The translations under genes and the position numbers were made by a program. The notes under the pieces were generated by a model. The model saw only the letters and a list, made by a program, of their open reading frames with translations. It had not been told where the DNA came from and made no database searches. A stretch of 64,000 nucleotides of DNA from Acetobacter ghanensis (GTDB taxonomy: Bacteria > Pseudomonadota > Alphaproteobacteria > Acetobacterales > Acetobacteraceae): contig NZ_LN609302.1 in the NCBI RefSeq assembly GCF_001499675.1, forward strand, positions 2,141,896 through 2,205,895, given 5' to 3'. Positions 38,142 through 47,056 of the stretch are shown in pieces. How positions within the stretch are numbered: the first letter of the stretch is position 1; every line of letters starts with the position of its first letter.

Positions 38142-40412
38142 ATGAGTTTCCGTGCACTCTGCCTGAACACACTCTGCCTTTCGAGCCTGCTTTGCGGGCT
38201 TGGGTCAGGCGTCTTCTCGCCGTCTTCCGCCCTTGCTGAAGAAGGATTGCCCAAGCACGAAACCACGCAGCCGACCTCCAGCGCAAAGGCCGAGACCAAA
38301 CACCCCAAACAGATACCATCTGATCAAAAACAGGCCGCTTCCAACATAAACGATCCCAAACGAGAGGATCTGGTTGTAACGGCCTCGCGCACAAACCGGA
38401 TGTATGTCTCCAGCGGTGGGGATCTGGGGGCATTGGGGAATAAAAAAGGCCTTGATGTACCGTTTAATATCCGCAGCTATAATTCCAGCCTCATTCTGAA
38501 CCAGCAGGCGCAGACACTCGGTGACGTTCTGCTCAATGACCCGACAGTGCGCACAACAACGGGGTATGGCAATTACGCCCAGCTGTTCCAGATCCGTGGC
38601 TTTACGCTGTATGGCGATGATATTGCCATAGACGGGCTTTACGGCGTTACACCCCGCCAGCTTGTTTCTCCCCAGCTCTATGAATCTGTACAAGTCCTGA
38701 ACGGAGCAAGCGCTTTTTTGAACGGAGCAGCCCCCGGAGGCTCCGCCATTGGGGGGAATGTTAACCTTATTCCCAAACGCGCAGGCGCTACGGACATAAC
38801 CCGCATTACCGGGGATTATACCAGCAGCGGGCAAGGTGGTGGCGCGTTTGACGTAAGCCGCAGGTTTGGCACGGACCGGGCTTATGGCTTCCGCTTCAAT
38901 GCCGCTGGCATGGATGGAGATACGCCCATTCGTGGTGAACGCCGTGCGGATATTGCACTGGGCGGCGCCTTTGACTGGCATAATGACGACACGCGCATCA
39001 ACATGAGCATGAATTACCAAAAACAGCAGGTTTTTGGTGGGCGCAGCGCCATTATTGTATCCAGCCTTGCGGCAGGTATGCCTGTTCCACGGGCCACCTC
39101 CCCTTCAGCCAACTGGGGGCAGCGCTGGGCCTATACAGACCTGTCCTATCTGTTCGGCACGCTGAACCTTGAGCACGACTTTGGAAAACACATTACTGTT
39201 TACGGAAAGTTTGGTGCGCAGGGCGGAAATGAAATGGGCGATTATGCCACAACCACGCTCAGCAATTCTCATACGGGTGATGGTAGCGTCGGCGCGATGG
39301 CAACAGCCTATAATGTGATGAACGAAGCCACACAGGCTGGCGTGCGTGCCCACGTGAACACAGGCTTTATCAAGCACGAAATCAACGCCGGTGGCTCCGC
39401 CATCTGGCAGGAGGCAGATGCAGCCTACGCCATGGACCTGAGCAGCGCAGCAGGCAACATCTACCACCCCACGCAGTTCACACCGAACGAAAGCTTTACG
39501 GGAGGCAGCCTAAGCCACCCCGGTCGCACGGCATGGAACAAGCTCTACAGCCTCTTCCTATCCGATACGATGACATTCTGGCATGACCGAATTGCTCTAA
39601 CGGGGGGCTTCCGTTACCAGAATATCCTATCCGATGGATATGACTACAATACAGGTTCGCAGTTAACACACTATAGTTCTGGCGCCTTTTCCCCAGTCAT
39701 TGGGCTTGTTATTCACCCGGTCAAGCATTTTGCTCTGTATTTCAACCGTATTCAGGGCCTTTCCGCAGGCACAACGGTAGGGTCAACCTATGTGAATGCT
39801 GGGCAGGTTTTTGCCCCCTATGAGAGCACCCAGTACGAAGTCGGCGCAAAATATGACATTGGGCGTTTTTCCGCCGGTGTTGCATTTTACCAGACCTCCA
39901 TGCCTTACGGCATGAGCGAACCCTACAAAAACACCAGTCAGGTCATCTACACGCAGGACGGCAAACAACGGAACCGCGGCATGGAGTTGACCTTTAATGG
40001 GGAAATTATCCGGGGGTTGCGCTTCAATGGCGGCCTTACACTTATTGACGCCAAGCAGATGCGCACGTCCGACAATGAGTATAACGGCAAAACCGCCATT
40101 GGTATTCCAAACTACACCATCAACGGCAATCTGGAATACGATGTACCTTTCCTCAAAGGGTTGACCTTGGTTGGGCGGGTTGTCAGCACCGGCAAGCAGC
40201 AGTTCAACAATGCCAACACGGCGCATCTTTCTGCATGGTCCCGGTTTGATCTGGGTGCGCGTTATACCTTCCTTGTTCGCAACAAGGCTCTGACAGCGCG
40301 CTTTGAGGTCGATAACGTGGGCAACCAGCGTTACTGGGCCTCTGTTTACCAAAGCTACCTGACTATGGGTGACCCGGAAACATTCAAGTTCTCCGTAAGC
40401 GCTGACCTTTAA
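38142..40412 (+). CDS. TonB-dependent siderophore receptor
   Basis: A 756-residue outer membrane receptor of the ferrichrome/pyoverdine type. The signal peptide ends SSALAEEG near residue 30; a linker precedes a TonB box-like DLVVTASRTN and the plug domain (QTLGDVLLNDPTVRTTTGYGNYAQLFQIRGF). The rest is a 22-strand beta barrel, ending in a TonB-receptor C-terminal strand (FEVDNVGNQRYWASVYQSYLTMGDPETFKFSVSADL). It imports iron-siderophore complexes using the proton motive force. ATG 38142 follows GAG at 7 nt; GTG 38130 is in frame but less likely. No siderophore transport or synthesis genes are adjacent. The Fur-like box upstream fits iron control. Confidence 0.92.
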   Translation: MSFRALCLNTLCLSSLLCGLGSGVFSPSSALAEEGLPKHETTQPTSSAKAETKHPKQIPSDQKQAASNINDPKREDLVVTASRTNRMYVSSGGDLGALGNKKGLDVPFNIRSYNSSLILNQQAQTLGDVLLNDPTVRTTTGYGNYAQLFQIRGFTLYGDDIAIDGLYGVTPRQLVSPQLYESVQVLNGASAFLNGAAPGGSAIGGNVNLIPKRAGATDITRITGDYTSSGQGGGAFDVSRRFGTDRAYGFRFNAAGMDGDTPIRGERRADIALGGAFDWHNDDTRINMSMNYQKQQVFGGRSAIIVSSLAAGMPVPRATSPSANWGQRWAYTDLSYLFGTLNLEHDFGKHITVYGKFGAQGGNEMGDYATTTLSNSHTGDGSVGAMATAYNVMNEATQAGVRAHVNTGFIKHEINAGGSAIWQEADAAYAMDLSSAAGNIYHPTQFTPNESFTGGSLSHPGRTAWNKLYSLFLSDTMTFWHDRIALTGGFRYQNILSDGYDYNTGSQLTHYSSGAFSPVIGLVIHPVKHFALYFNRIQGLSAGTTVGSTYVNAGQVFAPYESTQYEVGAKYDIGRFSAGVAFYQTSMPYGMSEPYKNTSQVIYTQDGKQRNRGMELTFNGEIIRGLRFNGGLTLIDAKQMRTSDNEYNGKTAIGIPNYTINGNLEYDVPFLKGLTLVGRVVSTGKQQFNNANTAHLSAWSRFDLGARYTFLVRNKALTARFEVDNVGNQRYWASVYQSYLTMGDPETFKFSVSADL

Positions 40413-40712
40413 AAGCCCATGACTTCAGCCCCGGTGCGGACGAACCAATAGCCACGCCGGGGCAAGACTAGCCTCCCCCAAAATGACCAGAACCGTTGCG
40501 CATACACATTCACCCCTGTACTAACGGTGCATGACGTTTCAGATTCCTAACAATATCGTCATATATACATATTTGCTTTATCTGTTCTTTAATTAATACT
40601 TAAATAGCATTCTCAATTCACATAACCTTCTTACAGCCCCATAAAAACCGAATTGAAACATTAAATTATATTCTGTATTTTGCGAAAAAATTTATAGTCA
40701 AAAGAGATTATT
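40413..40712. other. AT-rich intergenic region upstream of the GGDEF gene
   Basis: About 300 bases without a gene. The first part holds GCCCCGGT and GCCGGGGC as a possible stem after the receptor gene (without a T run). From about 40545 the sequence is markedly AT-rich, including CATTCTCAATTCACA, loosely Fur-like. A promoter for the next gene is likely here, but I cannot fix its position. Confidence 0.5.
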
Positions 40713-42506
40713 TTGCTCCACTCCCTTACGTCCCGGATCGTTTTTGTCGGTTCCATCGTCAGCGTTAATCTCATCTGTCTTTCCGGGCTGCTCCTCTCGG
40801 CTTCCAACAGCATGATCGCGAGCTTTGAGTGGAACAGCCATAAGCAGAAAATTACCGAAATCGTATCCGAAACTCTCTCCGACCTGCGGGAAGCGCAAGC
40901 CGAAGAGCGGGGCTACCTGCTGACTACGGACCCCTCCTTTGCCAAGGATTTTGATGACCGCGTGGCATCGGCCCTCTCCAAGGTCAACATTCTGGAGCAA
41001 CTGGTACAGGACAACCCTGTCCAGCACGAACGCGCCCAAAGCCTGCAAATTGCAACCAACGAACGCATTGACACCCTGACAAAACAAATTGCGCTCGCAC
41101 GTCAGGGCCGGTTTGATGAGGCCAGATCCCGCGTTGTCATTGGTCAAGGCCGGGTGGACATGGCCATTATTGTCCAAAAAGCCGATGAAATCCGCCAGAC
41201 AGAACAAGAGCTGCTTATTGCGCGGGAGGCCACAGCCCGGGCGCATGTTAACTGGAACCGCAAGCTGGTCATTGGCGGCTGCCTGATTATTGTGCTGTTG
41301 GTGAATGGCCTGCTGTTCATTGTGCTCAATGGTATGCGCCGCTCCATCAGCCTGATTGTGCACGCCATGTCTGACTTTGGTAATGGCAACAGAACCGTGC
41401 GCGTTAACGAACAGATGGGCTGCACCGAGTTTGACATGCTGGCCCAAGGTTACAACACCATGGCCGACCGGCTTGACGCCGCCATGCAGGCGCAGGAAGC
41501 CAGCGACCTCAAACTGCACAAAGCCAATACAGAACTCAAACGTAACAACGAAGCCATGGAACTGCTGGGCGAAATGGCGCACCGCCTCCAGGCTGCCCGC
41601 ACGAGTGAAGAACTCGCAGCCATTATTTGCGCCTTTGTACCCCGTGTGCTGCCCGGCATACCCGGCGCTCTTTACACCCACAACCACACCACAAACCAGC
41701 TTGAACGCATTGCACAGTGGGGCAACGCCTCCGTTGGCTGTGACAGCCTACTCCCATCCGACTGCTGGGCATTGCGCCTTGGGCAGAGCCACTCCGTCTC
41801 CACCCCCGGTGGTGATGTGACATGCCAACATGTTGCCTGCGATGTAAGCACGTACCACTGCGAACCCCTATTTGCGAGCGGTGAGGTCGTGGGCCTTCTT
41901 TATTTGCAAAGCACTGTGGAGGAGGAAAACCGCTTCCGCCTTGTTGCTCTGGTGGAAAACATTGCCTCTGCTCTGGTCAACCAGAACCTGCAAAAAGACC
42001 TGCGTGACCAAACCATTCATGACCCGCTAACAGGTCTGTTCAACCGCAGGTACATGGAAGAAAGCCTGAAAGCCGAGATCGCCACCGCCACACGGGATGA
42101 CACAGCCCTAGGCCTGATTATGGCCGACATTGACCACTTCAAACATATTAATGATGAATTTGGTCATGACGCTGGGGACATGGTTCTGCGCACCATTGCC
42201 TGCGAAATCCAGAATTCTTTTCGTAGTCATGATATTGTCTGCCGGTTTGGGGGCGAGGAATTTCTGATTATCACCACCTCTCACCCACTGGAGACCCTGA
42301 TCCAGCGGACAGAAAGCCTACGGAGCAGCCTGTCTAAACTGGAACTCCACTATAACGGACAGTCGCTTGGCAAAACCACCATGTCCTTCGGCATTGCAAT
42401 GTGGGACAAAGCACTCCACCACACGGCATCCGACATTATCCGCCAAGCCGACGCGGCCCTTTATCAGGCCAAAAAAGATGGCCGGAACCGCATTGTGGTC
42501 GCCTGA
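40713..42506 (+). CDS. Membrane diguanylate cyclase (CHASE3-HAMP-GAF-GGDEF)
   Basis: A 597-residue protein. A first membrane helix (FVGSIVSVNLICLSGLLLSAS) is followed by a periplasmic CHASE3-like helical sensor (residues 40-185, with LREAQAEERGYLLTTDPSF), a second helix (KLVIGGCLIIVLLVNGLLFIV), a HAMP domain, a GAF domain (about 295-420) and a GGDEF domain. The active site is GGEEF with HDPLTGLFNRRY, and RSHD five residues before it is a product-inhibition I-site. No EAL domain is present, so it should make c-di-GMP, which controls cellulose and adhesion. The start is TTG 40713 after GAG; ATT codons just upstream are possible. It is alone. Confidence 0.9.
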   Translation: MLHSLTSRIVFVGSIVSVNLICLSGLLLSASNSMIASFEWNSHKQKITEIVSETLSDLREAQAEERGYLLTTDPSFAKDFDDRVASALSKVNILEQLVQDNPVQHERAQSLQIATNERIDTLTKQIALARQGRFDEARSRVVIGQGRVDMAIIVQKADEIRQTEQELLIAREATARAHVNWNRKLVIGGCLIIVLLVNGLLFIVLNGMRRSISLIVHAMSDFGNGNRTVRVNEQMGCTEFDMLAQGYNTMADRLDAAMQAQEASDLKLHKANTELKRNNEAMELLGEMAHRLQAARTSEELAAIICAFVPRVLPGIPGALYTHNHTTNQLERIAQWGNASVGCDSLLPSDCWALRLGQSHSVSTPGGDVTCQHVACDVSTYHCEPLFASGEVVGLLYLQSTVEEENRFRLVALVENIASALVNQNLQKDLRDQTIHDPLTGLFNRRYMEESLKAEIATATRDDTALGLIMADIDHFKHINDEFGHDAGDMVLRTIACEIQNSFRSHDIVCRFGGEEFLIITTSHPLETLIQRTESLRSSLSKLELHYNGQSLGKTTMSFGIAMWDKALHHTASDIIRQADAALYQAKKDGRNRIVVA

Positions 42507-42695
42507 ACGACTGTTTTCTACACCCTACAATCCAGACACTGGGCGATGCCAAGGGGCAACATTTTATAACCCCTTGATCTCCTACGCCAACCAACCCACT
42601 CTATGGTTAAAGCCATCATGGCATCCTGTGCGAGGCTTCATCTGCGGCCCAACACACGGCATTGCATGGGATAATTGAGAACGTAGGACAAAACC

Positions 42696-43346
42696 ATGAA
42701 CCTTCCGGATATTCTTAAACACCGCCATACAACCAAAGCATACGACAAAAACCGTAAAATACCGGCTCCGGTTGTGGTGCAACTTCTGGAAGCCCTGCGT
42801 TACAGTCCTTCCTCCGTTAACTCCCAACCATGGCATTTTTTTGTTGCGGACAATGATGAAGGCAAGGCCCGGATTGCCAAGGCAACCAGCGGCCCCTGCG
42901 CCTTTAATGCCCCAAGGGTTATGAATGCGTCACACGTTATTGTCCTGAGTGCACGCACCTCCCTGCCGCCAGAATATCTCGAAACACTTGCGGATCAGGA
43001 GCAGGCTGACGGACGCTATGCGGATGAAGAGGCGCGCGCTCAGGCCCACAAAGGGCGGGCCTTCTTTGTTGGGCTGCATGAACAGGCGGGAGATGTTGCA
43101 ACGTGGTCCCAAAAACAGACCTATATTGCTCAGGGTTTTCTGCTTTTATCCGCAGCACTTCTTGGCGTGGATGCGACCCCCATGGAGGGTTTTGACGCCG
43201 CCATTCTCAGCGAAGAACTGGGGCTGAAAGAGCAAGGTCTGGCACCCGCCGTTATTGTTGCACTCGGCTATCATTCCGATGCGGATTTTAACGCCAAGCT
43301 TCCCAAATCACGCCTACCTGAAAAAGCTGTTTTCTCACATCTCTAG
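42696..43346 (+). CDS. NAD(P)H nitroreductase (NfsB/NfnB-like)
   Basis: A 216-residue flavin-dependent nitroreductase. It begins NLPDILKHRHTTKAYDKNRKIPAPVV, the FMN-binding N terminus of the oxygen-insensitive group, followed by LEALRYSPSSVNSQPWHFFV, ASHVIVLSARTSLP and, near the end, the FMN loop VIVALGYHS and PKSRLPEKAVFSHL. It reduces nitroaromatics or quinones; the cellular substrate is unknown. It starts at ATG 42696, preceded by a GGACAAAACC segment. It stands alone between the diguanylate cyclase and a converging gene. Confidence 0.92.
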   Translation: MNLPDILKHRHTTKAYDKNRKIPAPVVVQLLEALRYSPSSVNSQPWHFFVADNDEGKARIAKATSGPCAFNAPRVMNASHVIVLSARTSLPPEYLETLADQEQADGRYADEEARAQAHKGRAFFVGLHEQAGDVATWSQKQTYIAQGFLLLSAALLGVDATPMEGFDAAILSEELGLKEQGLAPAVIVALGYHSDADFNAKLPKSRLPEKAVFSHL

Positions 43347-43407
43347 AGCAGAGCATCCTCTTCCCGGCCATGTCTTTACGGCTGGGAGGGGGACTTATTC
43401 CCCCTGA

Positions 43408-43791
43408 CTACGACCCACCGTTTTCGTGCAGTGGATCCTCATTAATTTTCATTCTTTTGACAATATGAGCAAGCTCACGCGCGTAAGCTGTGCGGACATT
43501 GGTTACGGCTTTGTCCACCCGCTCCTTGGGGTGCTTCTGGCATTCATCACGAATAGCTTTGGATAAACCCTTGGTCACCTCATCTGGCGGCCGGGACTCT
43601 ATCATTTTATCTCCCGAGTAATCACCATGCTCGGAGTTGAGGTAGTCTATACAAATACCATTGGCGTTGTTGGTTGTTTTCTCCATCAACGCTTTATAAT
43701 CCCCGTCCTCTTCATTCTCCTGCGCCATGGCGGGAACTGCGCTGAAGGCAAGCAAACTACCTGCAACAAGAAGAAACAGTTGTTTACGCAT
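43408..43791 (-). CDS. Secreted hypothetical protein with two Cys
   Basis: A 127-residue protein with a signal peptide, RKQLFLLVAGSLLAFSAVPAMAQ, cut after AMA. The mature part is acidic at first (ENEEDGDYKALMEKTTNNANGICIDYLN) and basic later (ECQKHPKERVDKAVTNVRTAYARELAHIVKRM); two Cys could form a disulfide. No family recognised. The ATG at 43791 is preceded by GAGAACA. It converges with the nitroreductase gene and may be periplasmic. Function is unknown. Confidence 0.7.
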   Translation of the reverse strand: MRKQLFLLVAGSLLAFSAVPAMAQENEEDGDYKALMEKTTNNANGICIDYLNSEHGDYSGDKMIESRPPDEVTKGLSKAIRDECQKHPKERVDKAVTNVRTAYARELAHIVKRMKINEDPLHENGGS

Positions 43792-43821
43792 TGTTCTCGC
43801 TTTCCATCTTTCTGACCGCAT

Positions 43822-44463
43822 GGCGCACGACTACGGGAGCATAACCATGATCTGAGCCTGCCAACCGCGTTGCGCAAGACCCGACGGAAATGAAAAAAGC
43901 GTGTGTTAACCGCTACAAGATGCGAGCAATGCTGTTTATAACCTCTCGCCAATCAAGATAGCGCTTGAAAACCAACTCACAAATACGCCCCTTACAGCAG
44001 GAATAGTTAAATCCTACCATAACCTTCAAGGCTCGCTTTACTCATAACGGAGTAGCCCAGCGCGTAAATTTCTCACGATATTTTTTGAAAAACATAAGAT
44101 AAATTCACATTATATACATAATGAGTGTGAAAATTATCCAGTCAGCCATTCTTCCGCTCTTCAGATGACGACCAGACAAAACGGTTTGACCTGAACCATC
44201 AAAATTAATCACCCTGTATAACCAGAGCTTCAAGGCTCTCCCTAGCAACGACTTGCCTCAACCGTTGCCATTTTAAGCCCGGCATCTGGCGGCATACCTT
44301 CCGTTACCCACACGTAGGAAGATTTTACCTGCTCGTTACCCACATAAATGCGCTCTCATTCAGAACAAGATCAGAGCGCGCGCTAAAAACAGGGGAAACA
44401 AAACGCAGTAAGACCTGAAAATCCAAGCCTATGCCGATATGTGGGAGTTTCTGGAAAGCCCAA
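43822..44463. other. AT-rich gene-free region upstream of tRNA-Ser
   Basis: About 640 bases with no convincing gene on either strand, far richer in A/T than the surroundings. It holds an imperfect inverted repeat at 44104-44132 (TTCACATTAT / ATAATGAGTGTGAA) and the 11-mer CTTCAAGGCTC twice, near 44024 and 44229, the second in the hairpin GAGC-TTCAAG-GCTC. It may hold promoters or a small RNA, but I cannot support one. Confidence 0.55.
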
Positions 44464-44553
44464 TGGCGGAAGGGGTGGGATTCGAACCCACGGTACGCTC
44501 TCACGCACGCCGGTTTTCAAGACCGGTGCCTTAAACCGCTCGGCCACCCTTCC
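44464..44553 (-). tRNA. tRNA-Ser (anticodon TGA)
   Basis: Minus strand: GGAAGGG at the 5' end pairs with CCCTTCC at the 3' end, anticodon loop CTTGAAA, a long variable arm (class II), T-arm GGTTCGAATCC and encoded CCA at 44464-44466. 90 nt. Confidence 0.97.
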
Positions 44554-44702
44554 TTACCTGCGGAGACGCACGCCTTATAAACAGGACGCAATGGGTTTGT
44601 CCAGCGGGCAAAACAGGAGAGTTCCGCCCTCCACGCTTGCCCTCCACGCCGTGGAACTGTACAAGCCCCAAACAGAATAGCCATTCCTCTCAGGAACGAA
44701 GT

Positions 44703-45269
44703 ATGAAACAACAGGCAAACCTGATCCGCGCCGGTCAGGTCATTGAGCATGATGGCCGTCGGTGGACGGTACTGAAGCAGCAGATCATCACCCCCGGCAA
44801 GGGCGGTGCGTTCATCCAGGTTGAAATGCGGGATCTCAAGACCGGCAACAAAACCAACGAACGCTGGCGCACGGCTGACACGGTTGAACGTCTGATGACC
44901 GAAGACCGCGAATATCTGTATTCCTACACAGATGGCGAACTGCTGGTTCTGATGGACCCCGAAACGTTTGAACAGCTCTCGGTCCCGACCGAACTGCTGG
45001 GCGATCAGGCTCCCTTCATTCAGGACAACATGACCATCAACCTGCGTCTGGTTGAAGGCGACCCGGTTGGCATTGACCTGCCGCCGCACGTAACGCTGGA
45101 AGTGGTGGAAGCGGACCCGGTTGTAAAAGGCCAGACCGCCAGTTCCTCCTACAAGCCCGCCATGCTGTCCAATGGTGTCAAAACCATGGTGCCGCCGTTT
45201 ATTGAAGCGGGTGAGCGTATTGTGGTCCGCACGGAAGACGGTTCTTACGTCGAACGCGCCAAGGACTGA
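44703..45269 (+). CDS. efp: Translation elongation factor P
   Basis: A 188-residue EF-P, which relieves ribosome stalling at polyproline. The three KOW/OB domains are present: QANLIRAGQVIEHDGRRWTVLKQQ, EHVELITP-like PGKGGAFIQVEMRDLKTG with the modifiable Lys in PGKG, and a C-terminal TASSSYKPAMLSNGVKTMVPPFIEAGERI. ATG 44703 follows AGGA at 7 nt. It is followed by the inositol monophosphatase at 41 bp, same strand. No EpmA/EpmB/EarP gene is visible here. Confidence 0.96.
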   Translation: MKQQANLIRAGQVIEHDGRRWTVLKQQIITPGKGGAFIQVEMRDLKTGNKTNERWRTADTVERLMTEDREYLYSYTDGELLVLMDPETFEQLSVPTELLGDQAPFIQDNMTINLRLVEGDPVGIDLPPHVTLEVVEADPVVKGQTASSSYKPAMLSNGVKTMVPPFIEAGERIVVRTEDGSYVERAKD

Positions 45270-45310
45270 TTTTTCCAGGTTTTTTCTCTCCAGAGCAGGA
45301 CTTAATTACA

Positions 45311-46147
45311 GTGGCCATGCGTCTCTCCCCCGTCATGATGGTGATGCAAACCGCAGCCCAGAAGGCGGCCAAGCGTCTCCTGCGCGATTTTAACGAAGTC
45401 GAGCAGCTTCAGGTAAGCATCAAGGGGCCGGGTGACTTTGTTTCCCAGGCGGACCTGCGTGCAGAACAGACCCTGCGCGAAGAACTGGAACGGGCCCGCC
45501 CGGGCTACGCCTTCCTTATGGAAGAATCCGGTGAGTCCGGCAGTGATAACTGGACATGGCGCTGGATTGTGGACCCGCTCGATGGCACGTCCAACTTCCT
45601 GCACGGCGTTCCGCACTGGGCCATCTCCATTGGTCTGCAGCGCCGGTTGCCCGATGGCAAGATCGAGCTGGCCGCTGCTCTGGTTTACAACCCGGCAGCG
45701 GGCGAAATGTTCTGGGCCGAAAAAGGCAGCGGGGCTTATCTGAACGAACGGCGTATTCGTGTTTCCGCCCGCCGGGACATGCACGAATCCCTGTTTGCAA
45801 CAGGTATCCCCTTTGCCAAGGTTCCTGCCCGCCAGCGCCTGCCGTTTGCCCGCGTTCTGGGCAACCTGATGCCCCGCGTTGCCGGTGTGCGCCGCTTTGG
45901 TGCTGCTGCACTGGATCTGGCGTGGGTCGCGGCCGGTCGTTATGAAGGGTATTGGGAATTCGGCATCAAACCGTGGGACTGTGCGGCAGGTGTTCTGATC
46001 GTGCGTGAAGCGGGCGGTCAGGTGACTGACCCGGATGGCGGTGATCTGGATGACCTGCCCGATGATGTGATGATCGTTGCGGGCAATGGACACATGCACG
46101 GCAAACTGCTTGAAATTGTTGCCGACAGCCTGAAAAATACGGACTGA
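45311..46147 (+). CDS. suhB: Inositol monophosphatase family protein (SuhB-like)
   Basis: A 278-residue Mg-dependent phosphatase. The metal motifs are DFVSQADLRAEQTL, WRWIVDPLDGTSNFLHGVPHW, and WEFGIKPWDCAAGVLIVREAGG. SuhB dephosphorylates inositol-1-phosphate and also works with the rRNA antitermination machinery. The start is GTG 45311 (AGGA 10 nt upstream) or ATG 45317. It lies 41 bp after efp; the pair is common in alphaproteobacteria. Other members of the family such as CysQ are less similar. Confidence 0.9.
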   Translation: MAMRLSPVMMVMQTAAQKAAKRLLRDFNEVEQLQVSIKGPGDFVSQADLRAEQTLREELERARPGYAFLMEESGESGSDNWTWRWIVDPLDGTSNFLHGVPHWAISIGLQRRLPDGKIELAAALVYNPAAGEMFWAEKGSGAYLNERRIRVSARRDMHESLFATGIPFAKVPARQRLPFARVLGNLMPRVAGVRRFGAAALDLAWVAAGRYEGYWEFGIKPWDCAAGVLIVREAGGQVTDPDGGDLDDLPDDVMIVAGNGHMHGKLLEIVADSLKNTD

Positions 46148-46200
46148 GTTCCCACACAACACCAGACACCGGGCTACGCACTGTTGGTGAGAGACGCAGA

Positions 46201-46995
46201 ATGACCCAACCTTTGCCGCCTCTCACCAGCGGCGTACCGGTAACTGACAAAACAGATCAAACCACAACAACGGACTGTCCGGCCTGCCACGACCATAAAG
46301 CGTCCCTCTCCTTCAGCAAGGACGGCTACGACCTATTCCGCTGCCCGGACTGCGACTTTCTGTTTGTTCATCCATACCCCAGCAACGCCACGCTTATAGA
46401 CTTTTACGAAACGACATACCGTGGCGCATCCTCCGAATTCTATCCAAAATCCTTCAGCCGTCGGTGGCGGGGCTGGTGGCGGAGCCTCCAGTTCATTCGC
46501 TACGTAAGAGGCCGGGATGTTCTGGATCTGGGATGTGGCGGCGGCTTTATGGTCGAGGCTTTTAACCGGCTCGGTGCTCGTGCGTCCGGCCTTGATATCA
46601 GCCAGAACAGCATTGCCTATGCGCGGCAGCTTGTGCCTCAAAGCCAGTTTTATTGTGAGGACCTGACGACCTTTCGCAAACGGAATCTGACATTTGACTT
46701 TGTGTTCAGTTCCGAAGTGCTGGAGCACCTCCCCGGCCCTACAGAATTTATGGAAACACTTGCCGCCATAACCAGACCCAATGGGTATGTGTATGTTTCC
46801 GCGCCAGATATAGGGCACCCGGCCGTGCCCCAGAACCTTCCATCATGGTCAGACATCTGCCCGCCTGAACATTTGCAGTTCTTCAACCACAACAATCTTC
46901 TTATGGTTTTCAGGCAATATGGTTTTGTCATGGAAAAAACCATGAAGAGCCGCACACCAGCACATTCGGTCATTTTCCGGCGCGCCTGCTCTTAA
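46201..46995 (+). CDS. SAM-dependent methyltransferase with N-terminal zinc ribbon
   Basis: A 264-residue protein. Near the N terminus CPACHDHKASLSF and FRCPDCDFLFVHPYPS form a four-Cys zinc ribbon. A class I methyltransferase domain follows: VLDLGCGGGFMVEAFNRLGARASGLDIS, then FVFSSEVLEHLPGPTEFMETL. The C terminus (CPPEHLQFFNHNNLLMVFRQYGFVMEKT) is like that of methyltransferases of polysaccharide and lipopolysaccharide clusters. The acceptor is unknown. It starts at ATG 46201 after GAGACGCAGA and follows the phosphatase gene by 53 bp. Confidence 0.82.
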   Translation: MTQPLPPLTSGVPVTDKTDQTTTTDCPACHDHKASLSFSKDGYDLFRCPDCDFLFVHPYPSNATLIDFYETTYRGASSEFYPKSFSRRWRGWWRSLQFIRYVRGRDVLDLGCGGGFMVEAFNRLGARASGLDISQNSIAYARQLVPQSQFYCEDLTTFRKRNLTFDFVFSSEVLEHLPGPTEFMETLAAITRPNGYVYVSAPDIGHPAVPQNLPSWSDICPPEHLQFFNHNNLLMVFRQYGFVMEKTMKSRTPAHSVIFRRACS

Positions 46996-47056
46996 TGGTC
47001 ACAGTTGCTGCTCTGCTCTGGCATTTGCCGCAAGAATAGCTCATGTAACGTAAACC

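Noticed and set aside
44441..44680. Open frame over tRNA-Ser beginning GVSGKPNGGRGGIRTH
   Set aside because: It is antisense to tRNA-Ser; this is a well-known spurious translation of a tRNA gene.
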